NCBI GenBank assembly: GCA_016719565.1
Contig: JADJYU010000003.1
Coordinates: 124,001-188,000, forward strand
Direction: 5' to 3'
DNA length: 64,000 nt
Source: Ignavibacteria bacterium
GTDB lineage: Bacteria; Bacteroidota; Ignavibacteria; Tepidaquicellales; Tepidaquicellaceae
Position numbers and translations under genes: made by a program. The notes under the pieces are model-generated. The model saw only the letters and a list, made by a program, of their open reading frames with translations. It was not told where the DNA came from and did not search any database. Shown in pieces: positions 46,520 to 54,846 of the stretch; the first letter of the stretch is position 1; each line of letters starts with the position of its first letter.

Positions 46520-46552
46520 TCAGTTAAATATATATAAATAATATTTTAAGAG

Positions 46553-46589
46553 ATCTTCAATCCGAATTTACTGATTGAAGATTTTTTTA
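46553..46589 (+). terminator. Intrinsic terminator after secD-secF-STAS
   Basis: ATCTTCAATC (46553-46562) pairs perfectly with GATTGAAGAT (46573-46582) around a 10-nt loop, followed by seven T. It lies just upstream of purA, whose start is 46606, so purA must have its own promoter or readthrough. Confidence 0.88.
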
Positions 46590-46605
46590 TGTAAACCAAA
46601 TTAAG

Positions 46606-47883
46606 ATGCTTAATAAAATTACGGTTCTAGTCGGGCTTCAGTGGGGTGACGAAGGAAAAGGAAGAATGGTGGATTATCTGGCGAAGGATGCAGATGCTGT
46701 GGTGAGATTTCAGGGAGGTAACAATGCAGGTCATACGGTTGTGAATGAATTTGGTACATTCAAGCTTCATCTTATTCCTTCCGGAATTTTTAATAAGGAT
46801 GTAATGAACATACTCGGAACAGGAATGGTAATTGACATCGAAGCGCTTTCCGAAGAATTAACCGATCTGGATAAATCCGGGATCAAAACAGATAACATCA
46901 GAATTTCAGACAGAGCTACTATCACTTTCCCCTTTCACAGACTTGAAGATAATCTTGAAGAAGAAAGACTGGGAAGCGCTGCTTTCGGTTCTACGCGCAG
47001 AGGTATTGCATATGCATACGGCGAGAGGTATATGAAGAAAAGCATTATGCTTGGTGAATTATTTTATCCTGATCATTTGAAGAAACGCATTAATGAAATT
47101 GTCGAATGGAAAAACCTGATCATAAAAAATGTTTACGGGAGTGATAAGCTCATCAGCGCAAAAGAAATTTCAGACTGGCTTGAGGAATTCGGCGGGAAGA
47201 TCAGAGATAAGATCTGCGACACATCAGTTTTGCTTGATGAATATTATAACAGCGGCAGAAAAATTTTGTTTGAGGCTCAGCTCGGTACTCTGAGAGACAT
47301 TTATTACGGCATTTATCCTTATACAACATCATCAAGTACGCTGGCAACATTTGCGCCGATAGGCGGCGGACTTCCGGGTAAAAAGATCGACTCGATCATC
47401 GGAGTGATGAAATCATTTTCCACTTGTGTAGGCAGCGGTCCTTTTGTAACGGAGATGAATGAGGATGAAGCGGAGCTGCTGAGAGAGACAGCATATGAAT
47501 ACGGAGCTTCCACAGGCAGACCCAGAAGGATTGGACATTTTGATGCAGTCGCTTCAAGATACGGCGCGAGGATACAGGGCGCTGATGAGATCGCAATTAC
47601 TAAAGTAGACAGTCTCTCAGGTCAGAAGAAATTAAAAATATGCACCGGTTATAAAGTTAACGGAAAAATTTATAATGATTTTTTACTGACTCCGGGACTT
47701 GAAATAGCAACTCCTGAATATATTGAAATGGACGGATGGGATGAAGATATTACCTCCTGCAGAAAATATTCCGAACTGCCTAAAGCAGCGCAGGATTATG
47801 TAAGTAAGATCGAAGAGCTTACAGGATATTATATTAAATATATTTCAGTCGGTCCTGAAAGGGAAAGTCTGATTTTAAAATAA
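46606..47883 (+). CDS. purA: Adenylosuccinate synthase
   Basis: 425 residues; makes adenylosuccinate from IMP and aspartate with GTP. Signatures: LQWGDEGKGRMVDYL (residues 11-25), GGNNAGHTVV, GSTRRGIAYAYGERY, PYTTSSST, the C-terminal STGRPRRIGHFDAVASRYG and the GTP-specificity motif ITKVDSL. Full length for the family. The ASCH-protein gene follows after 6 nt. Confidence 0.97.
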   Translation: MLNKITVLVGLQWGDEGKGRMVDYLAKDADAVVRFQGGNNAGHTVVNEFGTFKLHLIPSGIFNKDVMNILGTGMVIDIEALSEELTDLDKSGIKTDNIRISDRATITFPFHRLEDNLEEERLGSAAFGSTRRGIAYAYGERYMKKSIMLGELFYPDHLKKRINEIVEWKNLIIKNVYGSDKLISAKEISDWLEEFGGKIRDKICDTSVLLDEYYNSGRKILFEAQLGTLRDIYYGIYPYTTSSSTLATFAPIGGGLPGKKIDSIIGVMKSFSTCVGSGPFVTEMNEDEAELLRETAYEYGASTGRPRRIGHFDAVASRYGARIQGADEIAITKVDSLSGQKKLKICTGYKVNGKIYNDFLLTPGLEIATPEYIEMDGWDEDITSCRKYSELPKAAQDYVSKIEELTGYYIKYISVGPERESLILK

Positions 47884-47889
47884 ATTTAT

Positions 47890-48348
47890 TTGGCGGATAA
47901 ATCAGTTCAGGAAATGTGGGCCAGATTCACTTCGGTACATCCGGAATTTTCTGAAAGCAAATATGTCTCATGGTATTTCTGCAATACTCAAAAATGCGCA
48001 GATGAGCTTGCTGAACTTGTGAAAGCGAATATTAAAACAGCTACCTGCTCTTTAAAATACTGGTATGATACAGCCGGTGATAAAATGCCGCAGGCCGGAG
48101 AATTCAATGTAGTTACGAACTGGGACGGCGTTGCTCAGTGTATTACTAAGACTTTAAAACTAACTGAAATTGTATTCAGAAATATGACTGAAGAACTCGC
48201 ATCCCGCGAAGGAGAAGGTGACAGATCGCTTGAATACTGGAGAAGAGTTCATATAAAGTTTTTTTCAGACGAACTCAAAGACAAGGGCATTGAATTCAAC
48301 GAAGACATGCCTGTGATTTTTGAAGAATTTGAAAAAGTTTTTGAATAA
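47890..48348 (+). CDS. ASCH-domain protein
   Basis: 152 residues from a TTG start, 6 nt after purA. The ASCH fold is seen in GEFNVVTNWDGVAQCITKTLKLTEIVFRNMTEELA and in EGDRSLEYWRRVHIKFF; the acid-rich end (NEDMPVIFEEFEKVFE) is typical of the family. ASCH proteins bind RNA or modified nucleosides, and some are amidohydrolases of N4-acetylcytidine. The activity of this one is unknown. Confidence 0.85.
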   Translation: MADKSVQEMWARFTSVHPEFSESKYVSWYFCNTQKCADELAELVKANIKTATCSLKYWYDTAGDKMPQAGEFNVVTNWDGVAQCITKTLKLTEIVFRNMTEELASREGEGDRSLEYWRRVHIKFFSDELKDKGIEFNEDMPVIFEEFEKVFE

Positions 48349-48367
48349 TATTTATACTAAGTATATT

Positions 48368-48952
48368 TTATAATTCTTTATCCGTATCTTTTTTATTTTC
48401 ACTGTCTCCAAATGTTACGGTTACTTCCTTTTCTTTAATTTCATTTTCTTTAAAATTATTTTCATTTCCTGCCGGTGTATATACCGTTTCTCTGACTACG
48501 GTATGCGGAGTCACTGTAATATTTCTTTCTGATTTTTCCCTGTCTATAAATGCATCAAATGAGATCAGTCCTGCGCCCATAAACATAGTTGCTAACTCAC
48601 AGGCAAGGAATACAAAGTTATGGCTGTATGCGAGTTCCTCATGACCCGGTCCGAGTACGAGAATAAAACTCATTGTCATAATCGCCAGGAAAAAACTCGT
48701 GACAGGAGTAAACAGTCCGATTATATAAAGCGCGCCGAATATCATTTCCATGAAGGGAAGTATAAATGCCAGAATGAATGCAAGACTGTTATCCATTTGT
48801 CCCCTTTCCTGAACCGAAGTAATAAAGTCCTGCAGGTTAAGAACTTTTTCCGCACCCGCAAAAAGAAAAATAAATCCCAGCGAAAGTCTGATCAGCAGTA
48901 TCCCCGCTGAAGTTGAAAATTTACCGCTTCTTGCTTTAAAGAATATACTCAT
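48368..48952 (-). CDS. DoxX-family membrane protein
   Basis: 194 residues with four predicted membrane helices in the first 145 residues (ILLIRLSLGFIFLFAGAEKVLNL at the front is characteristic of DoxX), followed by a 50-residue cytosolic tail rich in Glu, Lys and Thr. DoxX proteins occur with thiosulfate:quinone oxidoreductases and oxidative stress systems, but most are uncharacterised. It is convergent with the ASCH gene. Confidence 0.85.
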   Translation of the reverse strand: MSIFFKARSGKFSTSAGILLIRLSLGFIFLFAGAEKVLNLQDFITSVQERGQMDNSLAFILAFILPFMEMIFGALYIIGLFTPVTSFFLAIMTMSFILVLGPGHEELAYSHNFVFLACELATMFMGAGLISFDAFIDREKSERNITVTPHTVVRETVYTPAGNENNFKENEIKEKEVTVTFGDSENKKDTDKEL

Positions 48953-49013
48953 ATTATTTTTTAAAATGATTTTGATTAATTTAAAAAAAATAATTTTGTT
49001 TATATATCCATAA

Positions 49014-49132
49014 TTTAAATGGATATTTTTCTTCCCCCCCCCCCTCCCCCTTTGGGGGTCCCCCCCCCCCCCCCCGGGGGGCCCCCCAGGGAAAAAAAAA
49101 AATTTTTTTTTTTTCCATTTTAAATGGATATT
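49014..49132. repeat. 14-bp direct repeats enclosing a homopolymer block
   Basis: TTTAAATGGATATT occurs at 49014-49027 and again at 49119-49132. Between them lie about 91 nt made almost only of homopolymers: runs of 11 C, 5 C, 5 G, 16 C, 6 G, 6 C, 11 A and 12 T, in an otherwise A+T-rich region. This is most likely a failed consensus at a difficult or collapsed site. Confidence 0.85.
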
Positions 49133-49384
49133 ATAAAAATTTCATTGCTGCCAAAGACTTTTTTAATTCAGTATGCATAGTTTAATTTAATAAGATTCGT
49201 AACCAGGGAAGAAAAAATATCCTGAGGAGGAACGCCTGCGCTGCGAATCAGGAGATTCATAACGAAGGAAAGTTAGTTTCCCCAATCAGGAAATTGGGTA
49301 CGGGGTTTGTAGTTCTTTTTTCATGTTTTATCGCAAAACAGTCTGAATTTGCATATTTATCTTTTTTAGTAAAAAATTTCACCG
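49133..49384. other. Non-coding stretch before the 21-nt array
   Basis: No convincing gene. A small hairpin CCCAAT (49281-49286), loop CAGGAA, ATTGGG (49293-49298) is present. The open frame 49294-49566 is mostly made of array repeats and is not called. Confidence 0.4.
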
Positions 49385-50161
49385 CATTTCTCTACCGACT
49401 CGTGCTGTTTCTCAATCACCGCAACTCATTTCTCAACTTCCGAAACTCATTTCTCAACCTCCGAAACTCATTTCTCAATCTCCGAAACTCATTTCTCAAT
49501 CTCCGAAACTCATTTCGGAACTTTCGCAAACCATTTCGTCATTGTTGCACACTTTTTCCTGCATGAAGCGGACGGTTTCGGCACTGTTGCAAACTTAAAA
49601 TTAACTTATGACAACGATTTCTCAACTGCCGCAAACCGTTTCTGCAATGAAGAAATCCATTTCTCAACTTGCGAAAACAGTTTCTTAACTTGTGAAAACG
49701 ATTTCTGCATTACAATTATTTGTTTCGTAACTTCCGAAACTCATTTCCCGGCTGCTTCGTGTCTTCTGACGAGTGACGAATGTCTCTGATTGACTGCCGC
49801 ATGTCTCTTTTTGATAGCCGAAAGTCTCTTTTTGAAAGCCAAATTTCTCTTTTTGATAGCCGAAAGTCTCTTAATGAAAGCTGAAAGTCTCCGGTTTAAA
49901 GTAAAGAGTCTTCATTCAAAAGTTCAGAGTCTCTAGTTTAATGCTAAGGGTCTTCTTTCTAATGTCCGTTTTCTCTAATTTAATGCTAAGAGTCTTCTTT
50001 TAAAAGTTTAGGGTCTCTGATTTTATGCTAAGAGTCTTCTTTTGGAAGCTTAGTGTCTCTGATTTAATGCTAAGAGTCTTCTATCAAAAGTTTACTTTCT
50101 CCGTTTTAAGTATAAAAGTCTCCTATCAAAAGATCAGTGTCTTCATTCGTCTGCAGCATTT
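49385..50161. repeat. Array of 37 degenerate 21-nt tandem units
   Basis: Every unit from 49385 to 50161 is exactly 21 nt, with no insertion or deletion. Units 2-17 are like CATTTCTCAACTTCCGAAACT; units 19-24 are like CTCTTTTTGATAGCCGAAAGT; units 25-37 alternate CTCTGATTTAATGCTAAGAGT-like and CTTCTTTTAAAAGTTTAGGGT-like forms, giving a 42-nt higher-order period. Units 5 and 6 are identical; distant units are barely similar. 21 nt is 7 codons. On the plus strand the frame starting at 49385 is free of stops until 49787 but has no start codon; stops then fall at fixed places. The segment is thus not an intact gene now. Confidence 0.92.
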
Positions 50162-50755
50162 CATATATCTGAAGCTTCCGGACTTTTAATTATTGATCCA
50201 AGACTTAACTGAAGACCTGAAATTTTGAATTTCAGCTTAATTATGTTTTTGTTTCAGCACTGATGTCTGCTTTAGTAAATTTCGAAACTATTTCAAAGAA
50301 CTATACAAAATTAACTGAAGTTTGATTTAAAAAGCAACGGACATATTTCAGGTTATATGAAGTAACTTTTTTTTCCTCCTGATGCTGAACAATTTTTTGG
50401 ATAAGATAGTTTAGTATTCCGGTTTAGTTTGTGAGGTTTTTTAGTGGTTATGATTCCTGCTTTTTAAAAAATATTTCTATCGCGGTTTACCTGCATTTAT
50501 TGAAGTGAGCAACACCGTCCTTCGCGGGAAATATTCCGTTATATACGGAGGTGCGGAAATTTATAATGCTGTCTGTATTATTTTCGATAATAAAATTCTC
50601 ATTCTGATTTTTCAGACTCATTACTCCGGGATGATTTTTCTTTAGCATGCCTCACCCGTCTCAAAAGCTTCTCCCTCAAAAAAACGTTTCCGTTAATTTA
50701 TTTTAGTTTGATCTAAAACTTTTTGACGGCTGCCGGAATTTATTTTTAAGAAGGA
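50162..50755. other. Gene-free stretch after the array
   Basis: About 590 nt between the array and the small minus-strand gene. The first 60 nt may continue the 21-nt pattern weakly. A 53-codon minus-strand open frame (50487-50648, MLKKNHPGVM... to HFNKCR) is possible but unsupported. No terminator or RNA is recognised. Confidence 0.4.
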
Positions 50756-51022
50756 TCAGGAAGCGGAAAGATCGTCATACCTCACAAGCTCCCATTTCAT
50801 ATCGAGATTGCAGAATGAGAGTTCGCAGAGAAGGTCCTTCTCCTTGCAGGTAACGATATAGTGCATCACAAACCCTTCCCGGACGGGGATCTTCCAGCTC
50901 TGCAGCATTTCCGAGACTCTGTATACCCCATTATTCCATTTAAACCTGAGAATTTCAAGTTTCAGATTTTTGAAATAGGCGATCACTTCGACCGGCTCAA
51001 AAATCTGATTTACATTTTCCAT
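50756..51022 (-). CDS. Small protein, DUF6504-like (tentative)
   Basis: 88 residues starting at ATG. It contains EVIAYFKNLKLEILRFKWNNGVYRVSEMLQSW, then a strand pair ending LCELSFCNLDMKWELVRYDD. The order (RFxWxxxxYRVxxxLxxW ... YxV ... YELxF ... WxLxRxYD) resembles DUF6504, which in other bacteria accompanies DNA polymerase Y or ImuB-like proteins, but no such gene is near here. A 10-bp inverted repeat sits just upstream. The 21-nt array lies downstream on the same transcribed side. Confidence 0.55.
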   Translation of the reverse strand: MENVNQIFEPVEVIAYFKNLKLEILRFKWNNGVYRVSEMLQSWKIPVREGFVMHYIVTCKEKDLLCELSFCNLDMKWELVRYDDLSAS

Positions 51023-51037
51023 TAGAGTTATTTTTGT

Positions 51038-51061
51038 TTTACCTTAATAATTTAAGGTAAA
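51038..51061. promoter_or_regulatory. Palindrome upstream of the small gene, candidate operator
   Basis: TTTACCTTAA (51038-51047) pairs perfectly with TTAAGGTAAA (51052-51061) around TAAT. It starts 16 nt upstream of the ATG at 51022 (minus strand) and lacks a T-run, so an operator is likelier than a terminator. Binding by a regulator is inference. Confidence 0.5.
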
Positions 51062-51256
51062 TAAAAATTATAGTCAATGAACTGCATAATAATTTTACTG
51101 CGTTTTGATTTAAACTGAACGCAGTTAATGAAAAATTTATGAAAATATTATGAAGGATTTGTGTTCTGAGAAAATATGTTTACAGAAATTGAGAAACAGG
51201 AGTTTAAGAAAATGCAGCTAAAATATTACGATGTGTCTGTGAGGTGGAAAGATATG

Positions 51257-51330
51257 AGGTGTGGGACAGATTCGAACTGTCGAATAAAAGTTTTGCAGAC
51301 TTTCCCCTTAAGCCACTTGGGTACCACACC
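51257..51330 (-). tRNA. tRNA-Cys (GCA)
   Basis: 74 nt on the minus strand. Acceptor stem GGTGTGG/CCACACC (7 bp), anticodon stem AAAGT/ACTTT enclosing loop CTGCAAA with anticodon GCA, T-stem GACAG/CTGTC with loop TTCGAAT, and discriminator U as expected for tRNA-Cys. CCA is not encoded. It is read just after tRNA-Gly on the same strand. Confidence 0.93.
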
Positions 51331-51432
51331 AAAATCAATTTTCAATTTTCAATGTACAATTATAAATTATTTCAAATTAATAAAGCAGGGAGTGAAATAA
51401 ATAAATATATACTGATGAACATAAAAAGAAAG

Positions 51433-51505
<73 letters not shown>

Positions 51506-51625
51506 AAACGTTACAAAAATAATTTTATAAACATAGTTATTCAAGTCCTTAAGAGCGATACAACAGGAAAAATTGTTATTCTCAAAAAATAAATTGAATG
51601 CATTACTGAAAAACAAAAACGGTTA

Positions 51626-51886
51626 CTACCTTCTGGAATCCTTAAACTTTTTCCCGCCGCCGAAATACACAAGTAATGCAGTAACAAGATGTATCCAGAA
51701 CCACGGAGAATCAGTGCCCAGAGTCTGTGCAATATAAATAAGCACAAGCGCACGCGGGATGAAAACCGTCAGCAGTACATCTCCGATGAAAGGTACAGTA
51801 TTCAGCGGGATCTGATGGAGCAGAAAATAAATTATTAATATTGTACGGGGAAGAAACAAACTGATTACCAGAAATAAAGTATCCAT
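51626..51886 (-). CDS. Small membrane protein of unknown function
   Basis: 86 residues with three predicted membrane helices and a basic C-terminal end (GGGKKFKDSRR). Codon use looks normal and the frame is clean. It lies 41 nt downstream of gapA on the same strand, so it may be cotranscribed with it. No family recognised. Confidence 0.6.
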   Translation of the reverse strand: MDTLFLVISLFLPRTILIIYFLLHQIPLNTVPFIGDVLLTVFIPRALVLIYIAQTLGTDSPWFWIHLVTALLVYFGGGKKFKDSRR

Positions 51887-51927
51887 TTATATTTTATTTA
51901 TATTTAAAAAATATTTAATAAAATCAA

Positions 51928-52920
51928 TTATGAGATCTTCTTAACCAGATCCACTACTCTGCAGCTGTAACCCCACTCATTGTCATACCAACCGATTACT
52001 TTCACGAGATTTCCGCTTACCATTGTTGACAGCGAATCAAAGATACATGAACTGGAATTTCCGACAATATCACACGAAACAATCGGATCAACTGTATATT
52101 CAAGAATTCCCTTCATTTCATTTTCCGAAGCTTTTTTCATAACTGCATTAATCTCCTCTTTAGTAGTTTCCTTTTCCGTGATACAGACAAAGTCCGTGAG
52201 CGAGCCGTCGGGAGTCGGGACTCTCAGCGCAAATCCGTCGAGCTTTCCTTTCAGATGCGGAAGCACTTCGCCTACTGCTTTTGCCGCTCCGGTCGAAGTC
52301 GGGATAATATTGATCGCTCCGGCTCTGGCTCTTCTAAGATCTTTATGCGGCTGATCAAGCAACGCCTGGTCATTTGTATAAGAATGTATTGTTGTCATAA
52401 AACCTTTTGTGATCTTAAAATTGTCATCCAGTACTTTAACCATCGGTGCCAGACAATTTGTTGTACATGATGCGTTTGAGACAACTTTCATTTCAGGAGT
52501 AAGTATCTGATCATTTACGCCGAGTACGACTGTTGCATCAAGCTGATCTTTTGCAGGCGCAGTCAGCACTACTTTTTTTGCGCCGGCATCGAGATGAAGT
52601 TTCAGTTTATCCATTGAAGTGAAAACACCGGTTGATTCTATAACTACGTCAGTTCCGAGTTCTCCCCAGCCGAGTTTTGTCGGATCCTTTTCAGATGTAA
52701 TTCTTATTTCATCACCATTCACGTTCATTCCGTTTTCAGTAAGCTTAACTTCTCCGTTAAACTTTCCGTGTATAGAATCATATTTAAATAAATGAGCTAA
52801 TGTTTTATTATCCGTAAGATCATTTATACCAACAATATTAAATCCCCCTTCAGCAAGCATTCTTCTTAATACAAGTCTTCCTATTCTTCCGAAACCGTTT
52901 ATACCTACTTTTAAAGCCAT
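51928..52920 (-). CDS. gapA: Glyceraldehyde-3-phosphate dehydrogenase, type I
   Basis: 330 residues; glycolytic oxidation of glyceraldehyde-3-phosphate to 1,3-bisphosphoglycerate. NAD-binding [15 protein letters not shown] at the start; the active-site Cys lies in [12 protein letters not shown] near residue 150; TIHSYTNDQ and [13 protein letters not shown] are conserved, and the end has [15 protein letters not shown]. An SD sequence GGAGG (reverse of 52928-52932) precedes the ATG. Confidence 0.97.
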   Translation of the reverse strand: MALKVGINGFGRIGRLVLRRMLAEGGFNIVGINDLTDNKTLAHLFKYDSIHGKFNGEVKLTENGMNVNGDEIRITSEKDPTKLGWGELGTDVVIESTGVFTSMDKLKLHLDAGAKKVVLTAPAKDQLDATVVLGVNDQILTPEMKVVSNASCTTNCLAPMVKVLDDNFKITKGFMTTIHSYTNDQALLDQPHKDLRRARAGAINIIPTSTGAAKAVGEVLPHLKGKLDGFALRVPTPDGSLTDFVCITEKETTKEEINAVMKKASENEMKGILEYTVDPIVSCDIVGNSSSCIFDSLSTMVSGNLVKVIGWYDNEWGYSCRVVDLVKKIS

Positions 52921-53047
52921 TGATTAACCTCCGTTATACTTTATTTTAAAAATTGAATCAAATTACTCAAATCGCTTAAGAGAATCAATTTAAAACCTTT
53001 AATATTAATTCAAATTTGCATAGTTTCAATTAAATAATATTTTATAA

Positions 53048-53545
53048 ATGAATAATAATACTGCCAATACTCTGGCGGATGCATTTGAAAGCGTCAGAAA
53101 TCTAACAAAATTTTACTTTTCAAAACTTGATGATAAACATTATCATGATGAAAACAATATAAACGGATTTAAAACAAATAGTGCTTTCTGGCTGCTTGCG
53201 CATTTAGTCTGGACCGAACATTCCCTGATAATTTACGGGATAGGTAACCGTGAGATGGAAATTCCCTGGCTTGATAAATACTCTTTCGGATCAAACCCGG
53301 AATTAATTGAATCAGAACCTTCAATTGAAGAAGTCCGCGATAAACTTGAGAATGTTCATATTATTGCAATGGAAATTATCAGAAACCTTACAGATGAACA
53401 GCTGGAGGAAGATAATCACTTAGGCGCTACATTCGGTTCATCAAAATCCAAAAAATCACTCCTTATGCATGCAATAAGACACGAACCAATGCATGTAGGT
53501 CAGCTTTCTCTTATATTAAAATCAAAAGGCGTAAAATTAACATGA
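53048..53545 (+). CDS. DinB-family putative metalloenzyme
   Basis: 165 residues. A four-helix bundle pattern with three His in the expected places: HLVWTEHS near residue 55 and MHAIRHEPMHVGQLSLIL near the end. DinB-family proteins bind divalent metal and include thiol-S-transferases; the specific reaction is unknown. It lies alone upstream of efp. Confidence 0.85.
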   Translation: MNNNTANTLADAFESVRNLTKFYFSKLDDKHYHDENNINGFKTNSAFWLLAHLVWTEHSLIIYGIGNREMEIPWLDKYSFGSNPELIESEPSIEEVRDKLENVHIIAMEIIRNLTDEQLEEDNHLGATFGSSKSKKSLLMHAIRHEPMHVGQLSLILKSKGVKLT

Positions 53546-53716
53546 ACTGATTTTAATAACTTTCCGATTTTTAATGAAATACTACAAAAATCATTAAAAT
53601 CATTTACGTTTTGTTCAAAAAACTCGTAAAAACTGTCTAAAACTGTAAATTGCTTTTATATGGTTAATTAACTATTTTACATTAAAATTTTATAAAAATA
53701 ACACATTAATTAATAA

Positions 53717-54280
53717 ATGGCATCAACTTCAGATTTAAAAAACGGAGTGATAATAAATTTTAACAATGAACTGCATTCTGTTATTTCAGTAGAGCACCGG
53801 ACTCCCGGAAATTTAAGAGCATTCTACCAGGTAAAACTGAAAAATTTAAAGAACGGAAAGACTATGGAAAACAGGTTCAGGTCAGGTGAAGATATACAGA
53901 TCGAAAGACTTGAATCGGGAAATTATCAGTATCTTTATAAAGACGGTGCAGATTATGTCTTTATGGACAATGAAACATTTGATCAGGTTACTATTGCCGG
54001 AGACATGATCGGCAAAGGAGGAAATTATATTAAAGAAGGAGAGACCGTTCAGATATTTTTTCACAATTCAAGACCTTTATCCGTTGAAATTCCTCCGCAT
54101 GTATATCTGAAAGTAACTTCCGCTCCTCCCGGAGTAAAAGGCGATACAGCTACAGGCGCTACTAAATCGGTTACACTTGAGACCGGCGCAACAGTTAATG
54201 CACCGCTGTTTATAAATGAAGGGGATGTACTCAGAATTGATTCAAGAACCGGAGATTACATTGAAAGAGCAAAATTATAA
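53717..54280 (+). CDS. efp: Elongation factor P with Asn at the tip position
   Basis: 187 residues; rescues ribosomes stalled at proline runs. The three domains are all present (KOW-like N-domain, EF-P OB domain with YRFRSGEDIQIE-like strands, and the C-terminal TGDYIERAKL). The tip loop that normally reads PGKGxAF (Lys) or has Arg reads P30-G31-N32-L33-R34-A35-F36 here. From memory, Chlorobi EF-P share this loop; no EpmA/EpmB or EarP gene is seen in the window. accB follows after 24 nt. Confidence 0.95.
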   Translation: MASTSDLKNGVIINFNNELHSVISVEHRTPGNLRAFYQVKLKNLKNGKTMENRFRSGEDIQIERLESGNYQYLYKDGADYVFMDNETFDQVTIAGDMIGKGGNYIKEGETVQIFFHNSRPLSVEIPPHVYLKVTSAPPGVKGDTATGATKSVTLETGATVNAPLFINEGDVLRIDSRTGDYIERAKL

Positions 54281-54304
54281 AATAAAATTTTAAATGCTTA
54301 AAAT

Positions 54305-54799
54305 ATGAAACTGGATCTTAACTACTTAAAAAAATTAATAAAGATACTTGATACAAGTAACATTTCTGAATTTGAGATTCAGGAAGAAGGTTCCAGATTA
54401 AGGTTATCAAAACCAAAGAATAAGATCATTGCTCCTTCACAGCCATTTGATACTTCTTTTTTTAATACTCTTCCTCCGGTAAGAAATGCAGCAGCAGATA
54501 CAGATGCAGAAACACGTTTACATGATATGCCTCAGACGGAAACTGCTAAAAGCAGTAAGCTGGTAGAGGTAAACTCTCCGATGGTCGGTACATTCTACAG
54601 ATCTCCGTCTCCGGATGCAGATGCTTATGTCAGCGTTGGTAAAACAGTTTCCGAAGGCTCTATTCTCTGTATTATAGAAGCAATGAAACTGATGAATGAG
54701 ATCGAATCTGAAGTTTCCGGAAAAGTCGTAAAAATTCTAGTAGAAAATGCGCAGCCGGTAGAATATAATCAGCCACTTTTTCTGATAGAAAAAGATTAA
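54305..54799 (+). CDS. accB: Biotin carboxyl carrier protein of acetyl-CoA carboxylase
   Basis: 164 residues. An N-terminal segment ([26 protein letters not shown]) of the usual AccB form, a Pro/Ala-rich linker, and the biotinyl domain with EAMKLMNEI; Lys128 is the biotin site. It carries the carboxyl group from AccC to the carboxyltransferase in the first step of fatty acid synthesis. efp-accB-accC is a common order in bacteria. Confidence 0.95.
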   Translation: MKLDLNYLKKLIKILDTSNISEFEIQEEGSRLRLSKPKNKIIAPSQPFDTSFFNTLPPVRNAAADTDAETRLHDMPQTETAKSSKLVEVNSPMVGTFYRSPSPDADAYVSVGKTVSEGSILCIIEAMKLMNEIESEVSGKVVKILVENAQPVEYNQPLFLIEKD

Positions 54800-54846
54800 C
54801 AGATCTTATATTCATCATCCTTCCCATTAATTATGAACTGTCATAA

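Noticed and set aside
49294..49566. 90-residue open frame with FLNLRNS repeats
   Set aside because: It is one of several frames of the 21-nt array, its start lies outside the repeats, and it stops after nine units while the array goes on; nothing suggests that this frame is the selected one.
49385..50161. The array as a CRISPR
   Set aside because: There is no alternation of constant repeats with unique spacers; the whole 21-nt unit repeats in a degenerate way, and no cas genes are present.
50487..50648. 53-residue minus-strand frame (MLKKNHPGVM...) between array and small gene
   Set aside because: Clean but short, with only a weak GGTGAGG directly adjoining the start; no family match.
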